From positions 558,001 to 622,000 of the forward strand of contig NC_008553.1 of assembly GCF_000014945.1 (NCBI RefSeq): a stretch of 64,000 bases of DNA, given 5' to 3'. Source of the stretch: Methanothrix thermoacetophila PT. Its GTDB lineage: Archaea > Halobacteriota > Methanosarcinia > Methanotrichales > Methanotrichaceae. Both the position numbers and the translations under genes were made by a program. Under the pieces are notes generated by a model. It saw only the letters and a program-made list of their open reading frames with translations. It did no database searches and was not told where the DNA came from. Within the stretch, counting starts at the first letter, position 1; each line of letters opens with the position of its first letter. This document shows, piece after piece, positions 9,228-18,728 of the stretch.

Positions 9228-9538
9228 GCATCAGACTCTGAGCTCAATGCTGATATAGTCTTTGCTTTGTAGGCGTATCGTGGTCTCCTCTTCGCCATGA
9301 AGAGCAAAATTTGGCCCCTGCACCTCTTTGTCACGCTCGGCGGCCGGATGCTATGAACTCGCAGGATGTATTTTTGGCTATCCAGCATTTACATGCCCTT
9401 GTATCAAAGAGCTGAACAATGGAATACCGGCTGCACATAAGCCTGCAAAGCGGGCACTCTGTGGATCTCAGCATGCACACAACCGAGCAACTTGACATTC
9501 TCTCCTGAAGATTGGAGTTTGCGCCCTGCAACTCTCTA
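9228..9538. other. Intergenic stretch between mcrC and DUF460
   Basis: No gene is seen. It holds the start-side promoter region of mcrC (minus strand) and the IS-end-like repeat that abuts the DUF460 stop codon. Confidence 0.45.
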
Positions 9539-9542
9539 TCAC
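9494..9542 (-). repeat. IS200/IS605-end-like repeat, copy 3
   Basis: It is the reverse complement of the family: CTCTCCTGAAGATTGGAGTT then TGCGCCCTGCAACTCTCTATC. Its GATAGAGAG edge lies at the stop codon of the DUF460 gene. Confidence 0.62.
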
Positions 9543-11506
9543 AACATTGATCGCCGCTTGGCCTCGAGCCTCTCCTCCCTGAGCCGCTCAGCCCTGTACT
9601 CCTCAATGATGCTTCTGAGCCGCTCAGCCCTCTTCTCCGCCTCATACGCCCTTCTCTGCTCCGCCCATCTCTCCTTCGCGGCTTTCAGCATCTCAGGATC
9701 AACGAATGATATCCCATCTATCGTCTTTATTGAGAGTTCGTCTGCGCTGAGCACAGGAAGGGACTTCTCCATGAAGTACTCCATCATCCTCTGAGGCATC
9801 TCCTTCAAGACGACCACAGCCTCAACCTCAAGATCTGCGATGAGATCTGCTGTGTTCGGGCCGCCGCCCGAGGGATCCTGGAGCAGTATGAGATCTCCCC
9901 GTCCTATGGACCACTTGCTTCTCGCGGAGAGGATCGCCTCCTTTGAGAAGACTGGAACTGGCTTCAACTTCCTGTATCCTGCCATCGCCTCTATCCGCTC
10001 CGCCTTCCGGATCCTCTTCGCCTCTGATCTGAGTCTCCGCATGCGTTTCCTCTCAGCTCTCAGCAGGTTTCTGAGCCGTTCTATCTCCTTGTCCCTTATC
10101 CGGATCTCGTGGTCGCGTTTCATCTCTCTGTATGCTCTGTCCTGCAGCTTCTCCAGCTGTCCCTTCAACTCCGAGATCTCTTTATCTTTTGAGGAGATCT
10201 CAGCCCTGAGATCCTCCACATACTCCCTGAGGTTTCTGACCTGCTCTGTCAGAAGCCTCAGCTCCTCAGGCCTCGGCGGTGGGATCTGCGGAGGCTCTTC
10301 AGCTGACGCCACAGGCATCTCATCCGACTCCAGAAGCTCAGCCATCGCCTTCTCGATGGAGTAACCCCTCACCACAAGCGCCTTCACCTCGTCCGGATTC
10401 ACATCCCGCGAGACCTTCTTCTCCACCTGGCTGAACTTGTTTCTGTATTTTTTGAATGCGCTCATCGCTGCTGCAAGCGCATCCCTCTCGTGATCGTTCC
10501 TGTAGTCGAAGGGCCTGGCAAGCATGATCTTATCCTCGGCTGCCAGATCTTCACCTGGGGAGTAAAGGACCGCGTTGAATGCCCGCTTTATCTTCTCCAC
10601 GGCCCCAGGGGCTGGAGAAACATCCGTAGCCACTATCAGAGGCCTCCCACGGGCTGCTATCCACTCGATAACATCCGAGGAGGACATAGTTCTGGCAGAG
10701 ATGAGATCGACGAGCTCTCCCCTGAGATTGAGGGCTGCAATCCCAGTTGTGGTCCCGGGATCCATGCCAACAATTAGATAGTCCCTGCGCTGCTGCAGGG
10801 GAACAAACTGTAAACGCTGCCGCGGGATTGGTGCAACCCGTATCTGGACGTCCCCCCTCGAGCTGGAATGCACCGGTACCCTCTCCCTGGGCGCCTCGAC
10901 CATGAACTCGCATCTGATATAACCGCCAAGCCCCTCCACAGCCTTCATCGTAAACTCGAGACCGCTCTCTTTGAGACGCTGTTCGATATCCCTGGAGATG
11001 AGCTTCACGTTTCCGTGGATCTTCCTGGAGTACCTGTTCTGGCTCCACCCACCCCTTCCGGGAGAGCGCCTCCGGCTCACCTTTATCCAAGTCCTGTTCT
11101 CGAAAACGGAGACTGCGCACCCGATGCCCTTTGCGGCAAGGCGTGCACATGCCTCAGCCTCATGCATGGGATTCAATCGATCAAAAGCTATGCCATGCCA
11201 CCTCGCCACCTTCACAAGCGGCTCCGGATGATCCCCGCCAGTCACCTGGACGATTCTTGTGCCTGGCGGGAACAGCCTCATGAGGGCTGTGAGCTCGTTC
11301 CTGTCTGAAGCGAGCTCAAAGATGTTATCCACCGCTATGATATCCGGCTTCTTCTCTCTTATAAATCGGATGAGCTTCTGCCTGCTGACCATCTCATAGC
11401 AGTAGCTGCTCTCCCCCTCTATCACAAACAGCGCATAGCTCGGCTGACTCCTGCTCCTTGGGGAGCCGCTGGCGATATCCACACCGAATATCCTATTCTC
11501 CATCAT
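9539..11506 (-). CDS. DUF460 RNase H-fold protein with coiled coil
   Basis: This is the large archaeal DUF460 family (about 655 residues). Residues 1-100 form one RNase H-like domain, starting NRIFGVDIASGSP. A second begins at IVGMDPGTTTGIAAL near residue 245, with acidic residues placed as in RuvC-type nucleases and a later DYRNDHERDALAAA helix. Residues about 400-500 are a long charged coiled coil, followed by a basic C-terminus. Its substrate is not established; a structure-specific nuclease role is inferred. ATG 11506 or 11503 overlaps the end of rio2, which implies translational coupling. Confidence 0.85.
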   Translation of the reverse strand: MMENRIFGVDIASGSPRSRSQPSYALFVIEGESSYCYEMVSRQKLIRFIREKKPDIIAVDNIFELASDRNELTALMRLFPPGTRIVQVTGGDHPEPLVKVARWHGIAFDRLNPMHEAEACARLAAKGIGCAVSVFENRTWIKVSRRRSPGRGGWSQNRYSRKIHGNVKLISRDIEQRLKESGLEFTMKAVEGLGGYIRCEFMVEAPRERVPVHSSSRGDVQIRVAPIPRQRLQFVPLQQRRDYLIVGMDPGTTTGIAALNLRGELVDLISARTMSSSDVIEWIAARGRPLIVATDVSPAPGAVEKIKRAFNAVLYSPGEDLAAEDKIMLARPFDYRNDHERDALAAAMSAFKKYRNKFSQVEKKVSRDVNPDEVKALVVRGYSIEKAMAELLESDEMPVASAEEPPQIPPPRPEELRLLTEQVRNLREYVEDLRAEISSKDKEISELKGQLEKLQDRAYREMKRDHEIRIRDKEIERLRNLLRAERKRMRRLRSEAKRIRKAERIEAMAGYRKLKPVPVFSKEAILSARSKWSIGRGDLILLQDPSGGGPNTADLIADLEVEAVVVLKEMPQRMMEYFMEKSLPVLSADELSIKTIDGISFVDPEMLKAAKERWAEQRRAYEAEKRAERLRSIIEEYRAERLREERLEAKRRSML

Positions 11507-12413
11507 CAACCTTTATCTTTCGGATGACCTCTTCTGGTTCCAGATCTATTTTATATCTGCGCTTAAAGTATTTCAGTATGTTGGAGATGTCCCTGTTGAG
11601 AAGCTCCTCCGCGCTCTCATGGTCACTCCCGACCGCCTGGGGCCAGTCGATTATGATTATGTCATCCGCCACAATTACGTTGTACTCACTCATGTCTGCG
11701 TGTATCACTCCGAGCCTGTATGCCTTGCCGATCTCCTCCAGGATTCTGTTGAGATAGAATGCGGGATCATCGAGATCGGTCTTCGTGAGAAGCACCCCTG
11801 GAACCCTCTCCATCACAACCGCATGCCTGCTCCGAGCGATAGGCTTAGGAACGGAGACATGTGGGTAGAGCTTCCTCATCACATCAAACTCAGTTCTGGC
11901 CGCAAGAGCTGCAGCATAGATCCATGCAACCTTAGGCCTGTCCCTGAGATAGTCCCTGACCCTTCTCACCCTGGAGAAGCTGGTCCTCCCCTCCCGGTGG
12001 AATTTTATAACCAGCGGAATATCATCGAGGGCCTCGTAGACGACAGACTCCTTGCCAACGCCCAGCCTGTCGCCGAGTGACGCCACGAAGCCTCTCCTGA
12101 CGAGATCGTGAAGCGCGAGAAGATCGTATGCTGCAAACTCGATCTGGTAACCCTCGTATGGAACATTCGTGTGTGCGACGAGCTTTCTGTCTGAGAGCAG
12201 CCTGAGGTAATAATCTGCCTTCGAGGCCGGTATGCCGGAGATGGCTGAGATCTCCTCGATGGGCACCCATTCCCGCCGGCGCATTCCGGCCTCGATGGCT
12301 CTAAGTAGGGTCACATCCTCAGATCTGAGGCTCAGAAACCGCTCTGCCAGCTGTATCACGATGGTATCTTCGTCTTCTCCGGCTAAATCCCTTTGCCTGT
12401 GTATGAGAGCCAT
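11493..12413 (-). CDS. rio2: Rio2 family serine protein kinase
   Basis: Rio2 is an atypical kinase/ATPase needed for 40S/30S ribosome maturation in archaea and eukaryotes. The 306-residue protein has the N-terminal winged helix (residues 1-90), then the ATP site GVGKESVVYEA, the catalytic HADMSEYNV loop and the metal-binding IIIDWPQ motif. It overlaps icd upstream by 31 bp and DUF460 downstream by a few bases, so icd-rio2-DUF460 form one unit. Confidence 0.95.
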   Translation of the reverse strand: MALIHRQRDLAGEDEDTIVIQLAERFLSLRSEDVTLLRAIEAGMRRREWVPIEEISAISGIPASKADYYLRLLSDRKLVAHTNVPYEGYQIEFAAYDLLALHDLVRRGFVASLGDRLGVGKESVVYEALDDIPLVIKFHREGRTSFSRVRRVRDYLRDRPKVAWIYAAALAARTEFDVMRKLYPHVSVPKPIARSRHAVVMERVPGVLLTKTDLDDPAFYLNRILEEIGKAYRLGVIHADMSEYNVIVADDIIIIDWPQAVGSDHESAEELLNRDISNILKYFKRRYKIDLEPEEVIRKIKVDDGE

Positions 12414-13591
12414 CTGCTCTCAAGATCGTCCGAGTTCATCGTCTCTATAACGTAGTCTGCGAACTCCCTGCCTGTTGCCCCTCCAGGCCTGCCGGTCATC
12501 ACCAGTTTCTTCTCGAACTGACCGCAGATGTCCAGAGCCATCTCGAGCTTCCTCGCCTTGTCAATCATCCCGACATGGCGGAGCAGCATGGTCGAGGCGC
12601 GCATGATGCTCGATGGATCCGCGTACTGCGCCCGCCCCTCCTGGACCATCCTAGGTGCTGAGCCGTGGATGGCCTCGAACATGGCGTATCTTTTACCTAT
12701 ATTCGCGCTTCCTGCTGTCCCCACTCCTCCCTGGAACTCAGCTGCCTCATCAGTGAGTATGTCCCCGTAGAGATTCGGGAGAACTATGACCCTGAAATCC
12801 CGTCTCCTCTTCGTATCAACGAGCTTTGCAGCCATTATATCAACAAACCAGTCGTCGAAGGTTATCTCAGGGTACTCTTTCGATATCGCCCTCGCGATCT
12901 CGAGGAACTTCCCATCTGTTGTCTTCACGACATTCGCCTTCGTCACAACAGATACCCTGTTGATATTGTTCCTCCTCGCATAATCAAATGCGAGCCGTAT
13001 TATCCGCTCGGAGCCCTGAGTGGTTATGACCTTGAAGTCCACCGCGAGATCGTCGGTTACATTGAATCCCTTGCTTCCCAGGACGTACTCGCCCTCGGTG
13101 TTCTCCCTGAAGAAAACCCAGTCTATGCCCTCTGAGGGTATGGAGACAGGCCTCACGTTTGCGAAGAGGTCAAGCTCGCGGCGCATCGCCACGTTTGCGC
13201 TCTCCAGGTTGGGCCAGGGGTCGCCTTTCTTCGGGGTTGTGAGCGGCCCCTTGAGTATAACGTGGCACTTCTTCAGGGCATCAAGAGCATCGTCAGGGAG
13301 GGCCTTCATCGCCCTTGCCCTCTCCTCTATGCTGAGCCCCTCTATCTTTCGGAACTCAACATCTCCGCGCTCTAGTTCGTCCCTAAGAAGGCTCTGGAGA
13401 ACCCTTATGGCCTCGCCTGTTATGTAAGGGCCGATTCCATCACCATCGACGTATCCTATGACAAGGGGCTTCAGGCTGCTGTAGTCTATCCAATCGCCGG
13501 CAGCCTTCATCTGCTCCACCCTGGCAAGCTGCTCCTCCAGAAGCCTGCCAAAATGCTCCTTCGCCCTCTCAATGGCCTCTTTCTGGTTCAT
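12383..13591 (-). CDS. icd: Isocitrate dehydrogenase
   Basis: It oxidises isocitrate to 2-oxoglutarate. The 402-residue protein belongs to the isocitrate/isopropylmalate dehydrogenase family. The SANVAMRRELDLFANVRP segment with S-x-N and three arginines matches isocitrate rather than isopropylmalate dehydrogenases, as do GDGIGPYI and FRENTEGEY. The metal-binding LYGDILTDEAA is present. The coenzyme (NADP or NAD) is not decided by what I can see. The frame extends 29 codons upstream, but ATG 13591 (MNQKEAIER) fits the family better. With fumarase nearby it points to a partial citric acid cycle for biosynthesis. Confidence 0.88.
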   Translation of the reverse strand: MNQKEAIERAKEHFGRLLEEQLARVEQMKAAGDWIDYSSLKPLVIGYVDGDGIGPYITGEAIRVLQSLLRDELERGDVEFRKIEGLSIEERARAMKALPDDALDALKKCHVILKGPLTTPKKGDPWPNLESANVAMRRELDLFANVRPVSIPSEGIDWVFFRENTEGEYVLGSKGFNVTDDLAVDFKVITTQGSERIIRLAFDYARRNNINRVSVVTKANVVKTTDGKFLEIARAISKEYPEITFDDWFVDIMAAKLVDTKRRRDFRVIVLPNLYGDILTDEAAEFQGGVGTAGSANIGKRYAMFEAIHGSAPRMVQEGRAQYADPSSIMRASTMLLRHVGMIDKARKLEMALDICGQFEKKLVMTGRPGGATGREFADYVIETMNSDDLESRWLSYTGKGI

Positions 13592-13798
13592 AGCAAAACC
13601 GTAATTATGCGATATCAGATCAAGCTTTTCATCACCGACTATGTGCACGAGAGTGAAGCTGTTACAGAGGGATGGCATCGTGGACCGGAGATGTAAGGAG
13701 ATCTACTTCAGGTCTGCCACCCATGTTCATCTGGGTCCATACCATGAGACCCCAGCCAGCCCAGAAGACCTCTTATAACCGGTGATGAATCTCATTTC

Positions 13799-14530
13799 AT
13801 GCGCGTTGGAGTGATCACCAGAGGCAAGTACGGAGAACGGCTCATAGATACGATATTGAGACACACGGACTTCGATGTGGTGCATGCAGCTGTTCCGGAG
13901 ACGCTCCCTGGCTTCATCGAGGATCCGGATGAGTTTCTCAGGAGCATAGACCTAAATGAGGACGTTTTCAGCTCAGATCTGATTGTCATGTACACACTCC
14001 ATCCGGATCTGACTCCGGCGATAGCGAGAATTGCAGGGGAGCGTGGGGTGAAGGCGCTTCTAATCCCGGGAGGCATCGGAAGGGCTGGCTCGATAGAGGA
14101 GCTGCGCAGCATCTCGGAGAGATACAACGTTTACATAGAGGTGGATGAGATCTGCTGCACCCTCGAGAAGGTCGGGGTGGATGCTGTGGATCAGTTCGCA
14201 GAGCATCTAGGAAGGCCGGAGCTGAGGGTCGAGCTGAACAGCGGCAGGATCGGCAGAGTGGATGTGGTTCGCGGATCCCCATGCGGCAGCACATGGCATG
14301 TCGCACGCGAGCTCATCGGGAAGAGCGTCGCCGAGGCGCCTTCTCTCGCGGGCCTCGCATGCCAGCAGTACCCGTGCAGGGCCGTGCGCGGCACGCCTGG
14401 CGGTATTCACACATCCGGAGATCTGCACAAGAACGCGATGGAGCGCGCTCTGGGCATGCAATCAGAGCTCATCCTTCCAAAACAGTCGAGGCCGATCAGG
14501 ATACGGGGTGGCGTTGTTGAGACGTTGTGA
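13799..14530 (+). CDS. DUF166 family protein
   Basis: This matches the archaeal DUF166 family, whose function is not established (it is sometimes labelled thymidylate synthase-like without strong support). The 243-residue protein starts MRVGVITRGKYGERL, has a GSPCGSTWHVA segment and a C-terminal AGLACQQYPCRA motif with conserved cysteines that could bind metal or a cluster. A TCTTATAACC box centred about 24 nt before the ATG suggests a leaderless transcript. The fumarase genes follow with 4 bp spacing. Confidence 0.8.
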   Translation: MRVGVITRGKYGERLIDTILRHTDFDVVHAAVPETLPGFIEDPDEFLRSIDLNEDVFSSDLIVMYTLHPDLTPAIARIAGERGVKALLIPGGIGRAGSIEELRSISERYNVYIEVDEICCTLEKVGVDAVDQFAEHLGRPELRVELNSGRIGRVDVVRGSPCGSTWHVARELIGKSVAEAPSLAGLACQQYPCRAVRGTPGGIHTSGDLHKNAMERALGMQSELILPKQSRPIRIRGGVVETL

Positions 14531-14534
14531 TGTG

Positions 14535-15347
14535 GTGAAGGCAACTGAAGCGGTTGCATGCAAATCACAGATCTCGCTGCCCGGATGGGTCGTTCGCTTA
14601 ATAGAAAATGCCCTTCGCAGTGAGAGGAGCGAGATAGCCAGGTACCATTTGAATGCAATACTGAACAACATACGGATCGCTGAAGCTGATGCGCGCCCGG
14701 TATGCCAGGACACCGGCCTCCCCGTCTTTCACGTGGAGATCGGGGAGGGATGCTCGTTCGACTTCAACCTGTGGGAGGCGATCGCTGAGGGAGTGACGAT
14801 CGCGACCAGAAAGGGCATGTTGAGATCGAATGTGGTGGATCCGCTGAGCAGGTTGAACACAGGGGACAACACAGGCCCTGGCATGCCGTATCTCATCGTG
14901 GATCATGTCACAGGAGATTCGCTCAGGATAACCGCATTCCCGAAGGGAGCGGGCTCCGAGAACATGAGCTTTTTGGGGATGCTCAATCCCGCAGACGATC
15001 CATTTGAATACATTTTAGAGAACCTCGCGGAGCGGGTATCGAACGCCTGCCCGCCTGTGTTTGTTGGAATAGGGATTGGCGGGACATTCGACCAGGCTGC
15101 GGCTCTCGCGAAGCGTGCGATCATCGGCCTTCCCGGAGAGAGCAAGGAGGAGCTGCTGCTTCTCAAAAGAATCAACGATCTCGGGATTGGTCCTATGGGT
15201 CTTGGAGGTGACACCACCGCTCTTGGCGTGAAGATAGAGAGGGCGTTCTGCCACACCGCATCACTGCCTGTGGCTGTCAACCTCCAGTGCTGGGCGAACA
15301 GAAGGGCGACTGCCAGAGTGACGGAGGATGGATGGAGCATAGAGTGA
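14535..15347 (+). CDS. fumA: Fumarate hydratase, alpha subunit (class I)
   Basis: With the beta subunit it forms an oxygen-sensitive [4Fe-4S] fumarase. The 270-residue sequence has PVCQDTGLPVFHVEIG, NTGDNTGPGMPY and GIGIGGTFDQAA, characteristic of the TtdA/FumA N-terminal half. GTG 14535 (or 14532) right after the DUF166 stop is the best start; no ATG is suitably placed. The 3' end overlaps the beta subunit start by 16 bp. Confidence 0.9.
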   Translation: MKATEAVACKSQISLPGWVVRLIENALRSERSEIARYHLNAILNNIRIAEADARPVCQDTGLPVFHVEIGEGCSFDFNLWEAIAEGVTIATRKGMLRSNVVDPLSRLNTGDNTGPGMPYLIVDHVTGDSLRITAFPKGAGSENMSFLGMLNPADDPFEYILENLAERVSNACPPVFVGIGIGGTFDQAAALAKRAIIGLPGESKEELLLLKRINDLGIGPMGLGGDTTALGVKIERAFCHTASLPVAVNLQCWANRRATARVTEDGWSIE

Positions 15348-15862
15348 GATCCCCTCTCAGTGAGGGAGATGTATCAAAACTCTCTGCCGGCGACATCGTC
15401 TGGCTGAGCGGTGTTATTTATACCGCAAGAGATAAGGCTCACCAGAGGCTCGGAGAGGTGAAATTCGATCTCAGGGGAGGGGTGATATACCACTGCGGGC
15501 CGCTCATAAGAGACACGACTGTTGTATCAGCAGGCCCGACGAGCAGCGTGCGTCTGGCGCGCTATACTCCACAGGTCCTCGATCTCGGGGTGAGATGCAT
15601 CATTGGAAAGGGAGGAATGCCCGGAGCTGCAGAGCTCATGAGAGGGAGGGCTGTATACCTCGCCTATCCCGGTGGATGTGGAGCGGCTGCAGCGAGATCT
15701 CTGAGCGTCCGAGGGGTGTGTCTTTCAGAGCTTGGAATGGCAGAGGCTGTCTGGGAGTTCGAGGCCACTGACCTCGGCCCCATGGTCGTTGCGATAGACT
15801 CCCACGGAAGGGATCTTTACAGAGAGGTGAGAGAATCTGCAAAGAAGCACCTGAAGCGCTGA
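15332..15862 (+). CDS. fumB: Fumarate hydratase, beta subunit (class I)
   Basis: This is the C-terminal partner of the two-subunit class I fumarase. The 176-residue protein from MEHRVRSPL contains GVIYTARDKAHQRL, YHCGPLI and CIIGKGGM, which form the substrate pocket. The ATG at 15332 lies within the end of the alpha gene. Its stop codon at 15860-15862 overlaps the likely CTG start of the next gene. Confidence 0.9.
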   Translation: MEHRVRSPLSEGDVSKLSAGDIVWLSGVIYTARDKAHQRLGEVKFDLRGGVIYHCGPLIRDTTVVSAGPTSSVRLARYTPQVLDLGVRCIIGKGGMPGAAELMRGRAVYLAYPGGCGAAAARSLSVRGVCLSELGMAEAVWEFEATDLGPMVVAIDSHGRDLYREVRESAKKHLKR

Positions 15863-16491
15863 GATCCGCTGCAAAGGATCTGAGGTACCTCCTGAACAGA
15901 GGCTATCCCCCAGGCCCTGCTGTGAGGTTCGTGGCCGATCACTATCGCATTGATAAGGAATACAGAAATATTCTCTCCAGGGCTGTGCTCTCAGATGATG
16001 TTGCTCGCTCCAGGAGACTCAAGGCGATCGGCCTCGAGAATCTCATGGGAGGGGTGCTGCATATCGATGGGTACAACGTGCTTATAACCATTGAGAGCAT
16101 CATCACCGGAGAGGATATCTTCCTATGCGATGATGGTTTTATAAGAGACATGCGCTGTCTTTTCAGGAAATACCGGAGATCCGGGGCCACAGATGAGGCA
16201 GTTCAGCTGATGATCGATGTGATATCGAGGGCCAGGCCATCTGATGTTCTTCTGCTCCTGGACAAGCAGATAAGCAGGTCTGGCGAGCTCGCCTCTGATA
16301 TAGGAGAGGCGTTCTCAGCCGCGGGAATCCCCGGCACAGCGAGGACCGCCAGAGATGTGGACAGAGGTCTGAAGAGTTCATCTGCGGTTGTGGCCACAAG
16401 CGACGGCATCATCATAGATCACGTATCCAGCGCGCTGGATATCCCTGCGCTGATAGCAAGAAGGATGATGGTGAAGCCAATCAGGATATAG
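15859..16491 (+). CDS. DUF434 family protein, probable CTG start
   Basis: The protein resembles the DUF434 family. The conserved N-terminal segment LRYLLNRGYP ... AVRFVADHYRI is encoded in frame upstream of the first usual start (GTG 15922). Between the last in-frame stop near 15769 and 15922 there is no ATG, GTG or TTG. The CTG at 15859 overlaps the fumB stop as cTGA and restores the full N-terminus (about 210 residues), so it is the likely start. The remainder contains repeated short acidic motifs (VLLLLDKQISRSGELA) of a PIN/NYN-like nuclease flavour, but function is unknown. Confidence 0.72.
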   Translation: MRSAAKDLRYLLNRGYPPGPAVRFVADHYRIDKEYRNILSRAVLSDDVARSRRLKAIGLENLMGGVLHIDGYNVLITIESIITGEDIFLCDDGFIRDMRCLFRKYRRSGATDEAVQLMIDVISRARPSDVLLLLDKQISRSGELASDIGEAFSAAGIPGTARTARDVDRGLKSSSAVVATSDGIIIDHVSSALDIPALIARRMMVKPIRI

Positions 16492-16658
16492 TGCTCCAGC
16501 TGTGTGCACACCGTGAATTTGGGGATTTCGGCGATGATCTCCGATCCCACATCACCCTCTGGCCGCAGGCTCGAATCGCTGAATGGCCCTGATAGAGCTG
16601 ATTGCTTAGGGCTCTCAGCCCAGCAGTGCCGATTGTCCTCTATATGTATGCCGCCCAT

Positions 16659-18728
16659 TCATCTCCGCTCTTTCCTGTACATCCACATCGCTCCGAGGAC
16701 CTCCGCAGCCTGCTCTGGCGTGGAGTAAACAGGAATGCCTGCGCGCTCCATTTTTATCGTGTCCTCAATCACGAACTCCTTGGATGCGACGACCGCCAGA
16801 ATGGGCCTTCCTCTGTAGTCGATTGACCTGAGCGTGTCGATATACGCTCCAAGCATCTCGGTCTGTATGATTACTATAAAGCTCCCAACATCCTCGCTCT
16901 TCACTGCGATCTCTATGGTCCTCCTGACCTGATCGGGGGTCTGGTCGAATGTGAAGTCAACTGGGTTCATCCCTGACACGTATTTCGGCAGCACACTGCG
17001 AAGCTCTTCCTTCAGATCGGGGGAAAGCTCGGCGAGCCGCATACCATTCATGACTATGGCATCTGCAGCTGCAACTCCCAGAGATCCGGCATAGGAGATC
17101 ACGAACACCCCGTCGTTGATGGGCAGAGGCTGCTTCGAGAATGCCCTTGCGAGCGCGAACATGTGGTCGTTGTCCCTCGCCCGAATGAGACCAGCCTGCT
17201 TGAATACCGCGCTGTAGATCTGGTCGTTTCCTGCAAGTGATGCTGTGTGCGAGGAGACCGCCTTCTTTCCTGCCTCGGTCCTGCCTGTCTTCAGGACCAC
17301 GATGGGCTTTCTTTTCGAGACCTCCCTGGCGACATCTATGAACCGCCTGCCTCCCTTGACGTCCTCCAGGTACATGCAGACAACGTCTATATTCTCGTCC
17401 ATTCCGATGGCCTCGAGCATGTCGGTCTCGTTGAGATCGAGCTTGTTCCCGATCGTCGCAATGATACCGAAGTCCAGCACCTTCCTCAGACCCCAGAGGT
17501 AGCCCGCTGCATAGACCCCAGCCTGGGCTATGAGCCCCACATTCCCTCTGTTGAGCTCGTCCACGACACCTATCGATTCAACAACTCCGCAGTTCGTGTT
17601 TATGATCCCGGAACAATTCGGCCCCAGCAGTCTGCATCCATGCCTTCTCACTATCGACAGGATCTCCCTCTCTATCCTCTTCCCCTCATCCCCAAGCTCT
17701 GCGAATCCGGCGGACTCGACTACGATGTACTTTACGCCCGCAGCACAGCAGTCCTGCACGACCTGTGGTGTCATGCCTGCAGGTACGAGCACTACCGCGA
17801 CATCCACAGGCTCCGGCACGTCCCTTATGCTCGGATACGCCTTCACGCCCTGTACTTCAGCAGCATTTGGATTGACCGGATAGAGCCTTCCCCTGTAACC
17901 GTGGGTGAGCAGGTTGTAAAACACGTTCCATCCAAGCTTCCCCTTTGTGTTCGATGCCCCAATCACAGCTATGCTCTGCGGGTAGAAGAGGCCCTTCAGA
18001 TCACCTGCGCTCTGAGGATGCATAGCTGCTGGTGAGGGAGAGGAGCTGTCGAGTATGATCCTGGCATCCGCTATTGTGTATCCCATGGGGTAGACGAATA
18101 CAGGGTTGAGGTCCATCTCTTTTATGATTGAATGCTTTTCGACCAGATCCGATACCCTGAGAAGTATGCTCTTGATTGCATCGATATCCCCGGAGATGCC
18201 ACGGTAGCCCCTGAGCAGCGGGTATCCCCTGATCTCCCGGATCATCGACTCGGCATCCTCCTCAGAGATGGGTATTGATCTGAAGCTCACATCCCTGAGT
18301 ATCTCCACGAAGACTCCGCCGAGACCGAACATGAGAACTGGCCCGAATGTTGGATCTCTTGTAACCCCAATGATAACCTCTATCCCCGGGCTGGCCATCC
18401 TCTGGACCGATACGCCTATCATGCCCCTCTCCCGGAAGATCTTCTCCATCTCGTGATACGCAGATCGCACAGCCTCCGCGCCCTGGAGGTTCAGCCTGAC
18501 TCCGCCAGCATCTGATTTATGTATGACCTCTTTAGAAAGAACCTTGAGCACAACAGGATAGCCGAGCTGGTTCGCGATTCTCACAGCATCATCGGCGCTC
18601 GATGCGAGATGAGCGCCGGTCGTCTCCAGCCCCACGTCCATGAGAATGCGCTTGCTCTCATGCTCCATCAGATACGTCCTTCCCTCCTCAAGCGCCTGTG
18701 CGGCTATTTCATCGAAGTTACCGGCCAT
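16659..18728 (-). CDS. acd: ADP-forming acyl/acetyl-CoA synthetase, beta-alpha fusion
   Basis: It interconverts acyl-CoA, ADP and phosphate with acid, ATP and CoA. The 689-residue chain starts with an ATP-grasp domain (residues 1-225, with HKSDAGGV), followed by a CoA-binding Rossmann domain (IAVIGASNTKGKLGW) and a succinyl-CoA-ligase-like domain carrying the phosphohistidine in SSHTASLAG. The beta-then-alpha order is the reverse of the common single-chain Acd. The substrate may be acetate or a branched/aromatic acid; since Methanothrix activates acetate with an AMP-forming enzyme, a different physiological role is likely. Confidence 0.88.
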   Translation of the reverse strand: MAGNFDEIAAQALEEGRTYLMEHESKRILMDVGLETTGAHLASSADDAVRIANQLGYPVVLKVLSKEVIHKSDAGGVRLNLQGAEAVRSAYHEMEKIFRERGMIGVSVQRMASPGIEVIIGVTRDPTFGPVLMFGLGGVFVEILRDVSFRSIPISEEDAESMIREIRGYPLLRGYRGISGDIDAIKSILLRVSDLVEKHSIIKEMDLNPVFVYPMGYTIADARIILDSSSPSPAAMHPQSAGDLKGLFYPQSIAVIGASNTKGKLGWNVFYNLLTHGYRGRLYPVNPNAAEVQGVKAYPSIRDVPEPVDVAVVLVPAGMTPQVVQDCCAAGVKYIVVESAGFAELGDEGKRIEREILSIVRRHGCRLLGPNCSGIINTNCGVVESIGVVDELNRGNVGLIAQAGVYAAGYLWGLRKVLDFGIIATIGNKLDLNETDMLEAIGMDENIDVVCMYLEDVKGGRRFIDVAREVSKRKPIVVLKTGRTEAGKKAVSSHTASLAGNDQIYSAVFKQAGLIRARDNDHMFALARAFSKQPLPINDGVFVISYAGSLGVAAADAIVMNGMRLAELSPDLKEELRSVLPKYVSGMNPVDFTFDQTPDQVRRTIEIAVKSEDVGSFIVIIQTEMLGAYIDTLRSIDYRGRPILAVVASKEFVIEDTIKMERAGIPVYSTPEQAAEVLGAMWMYRKERR

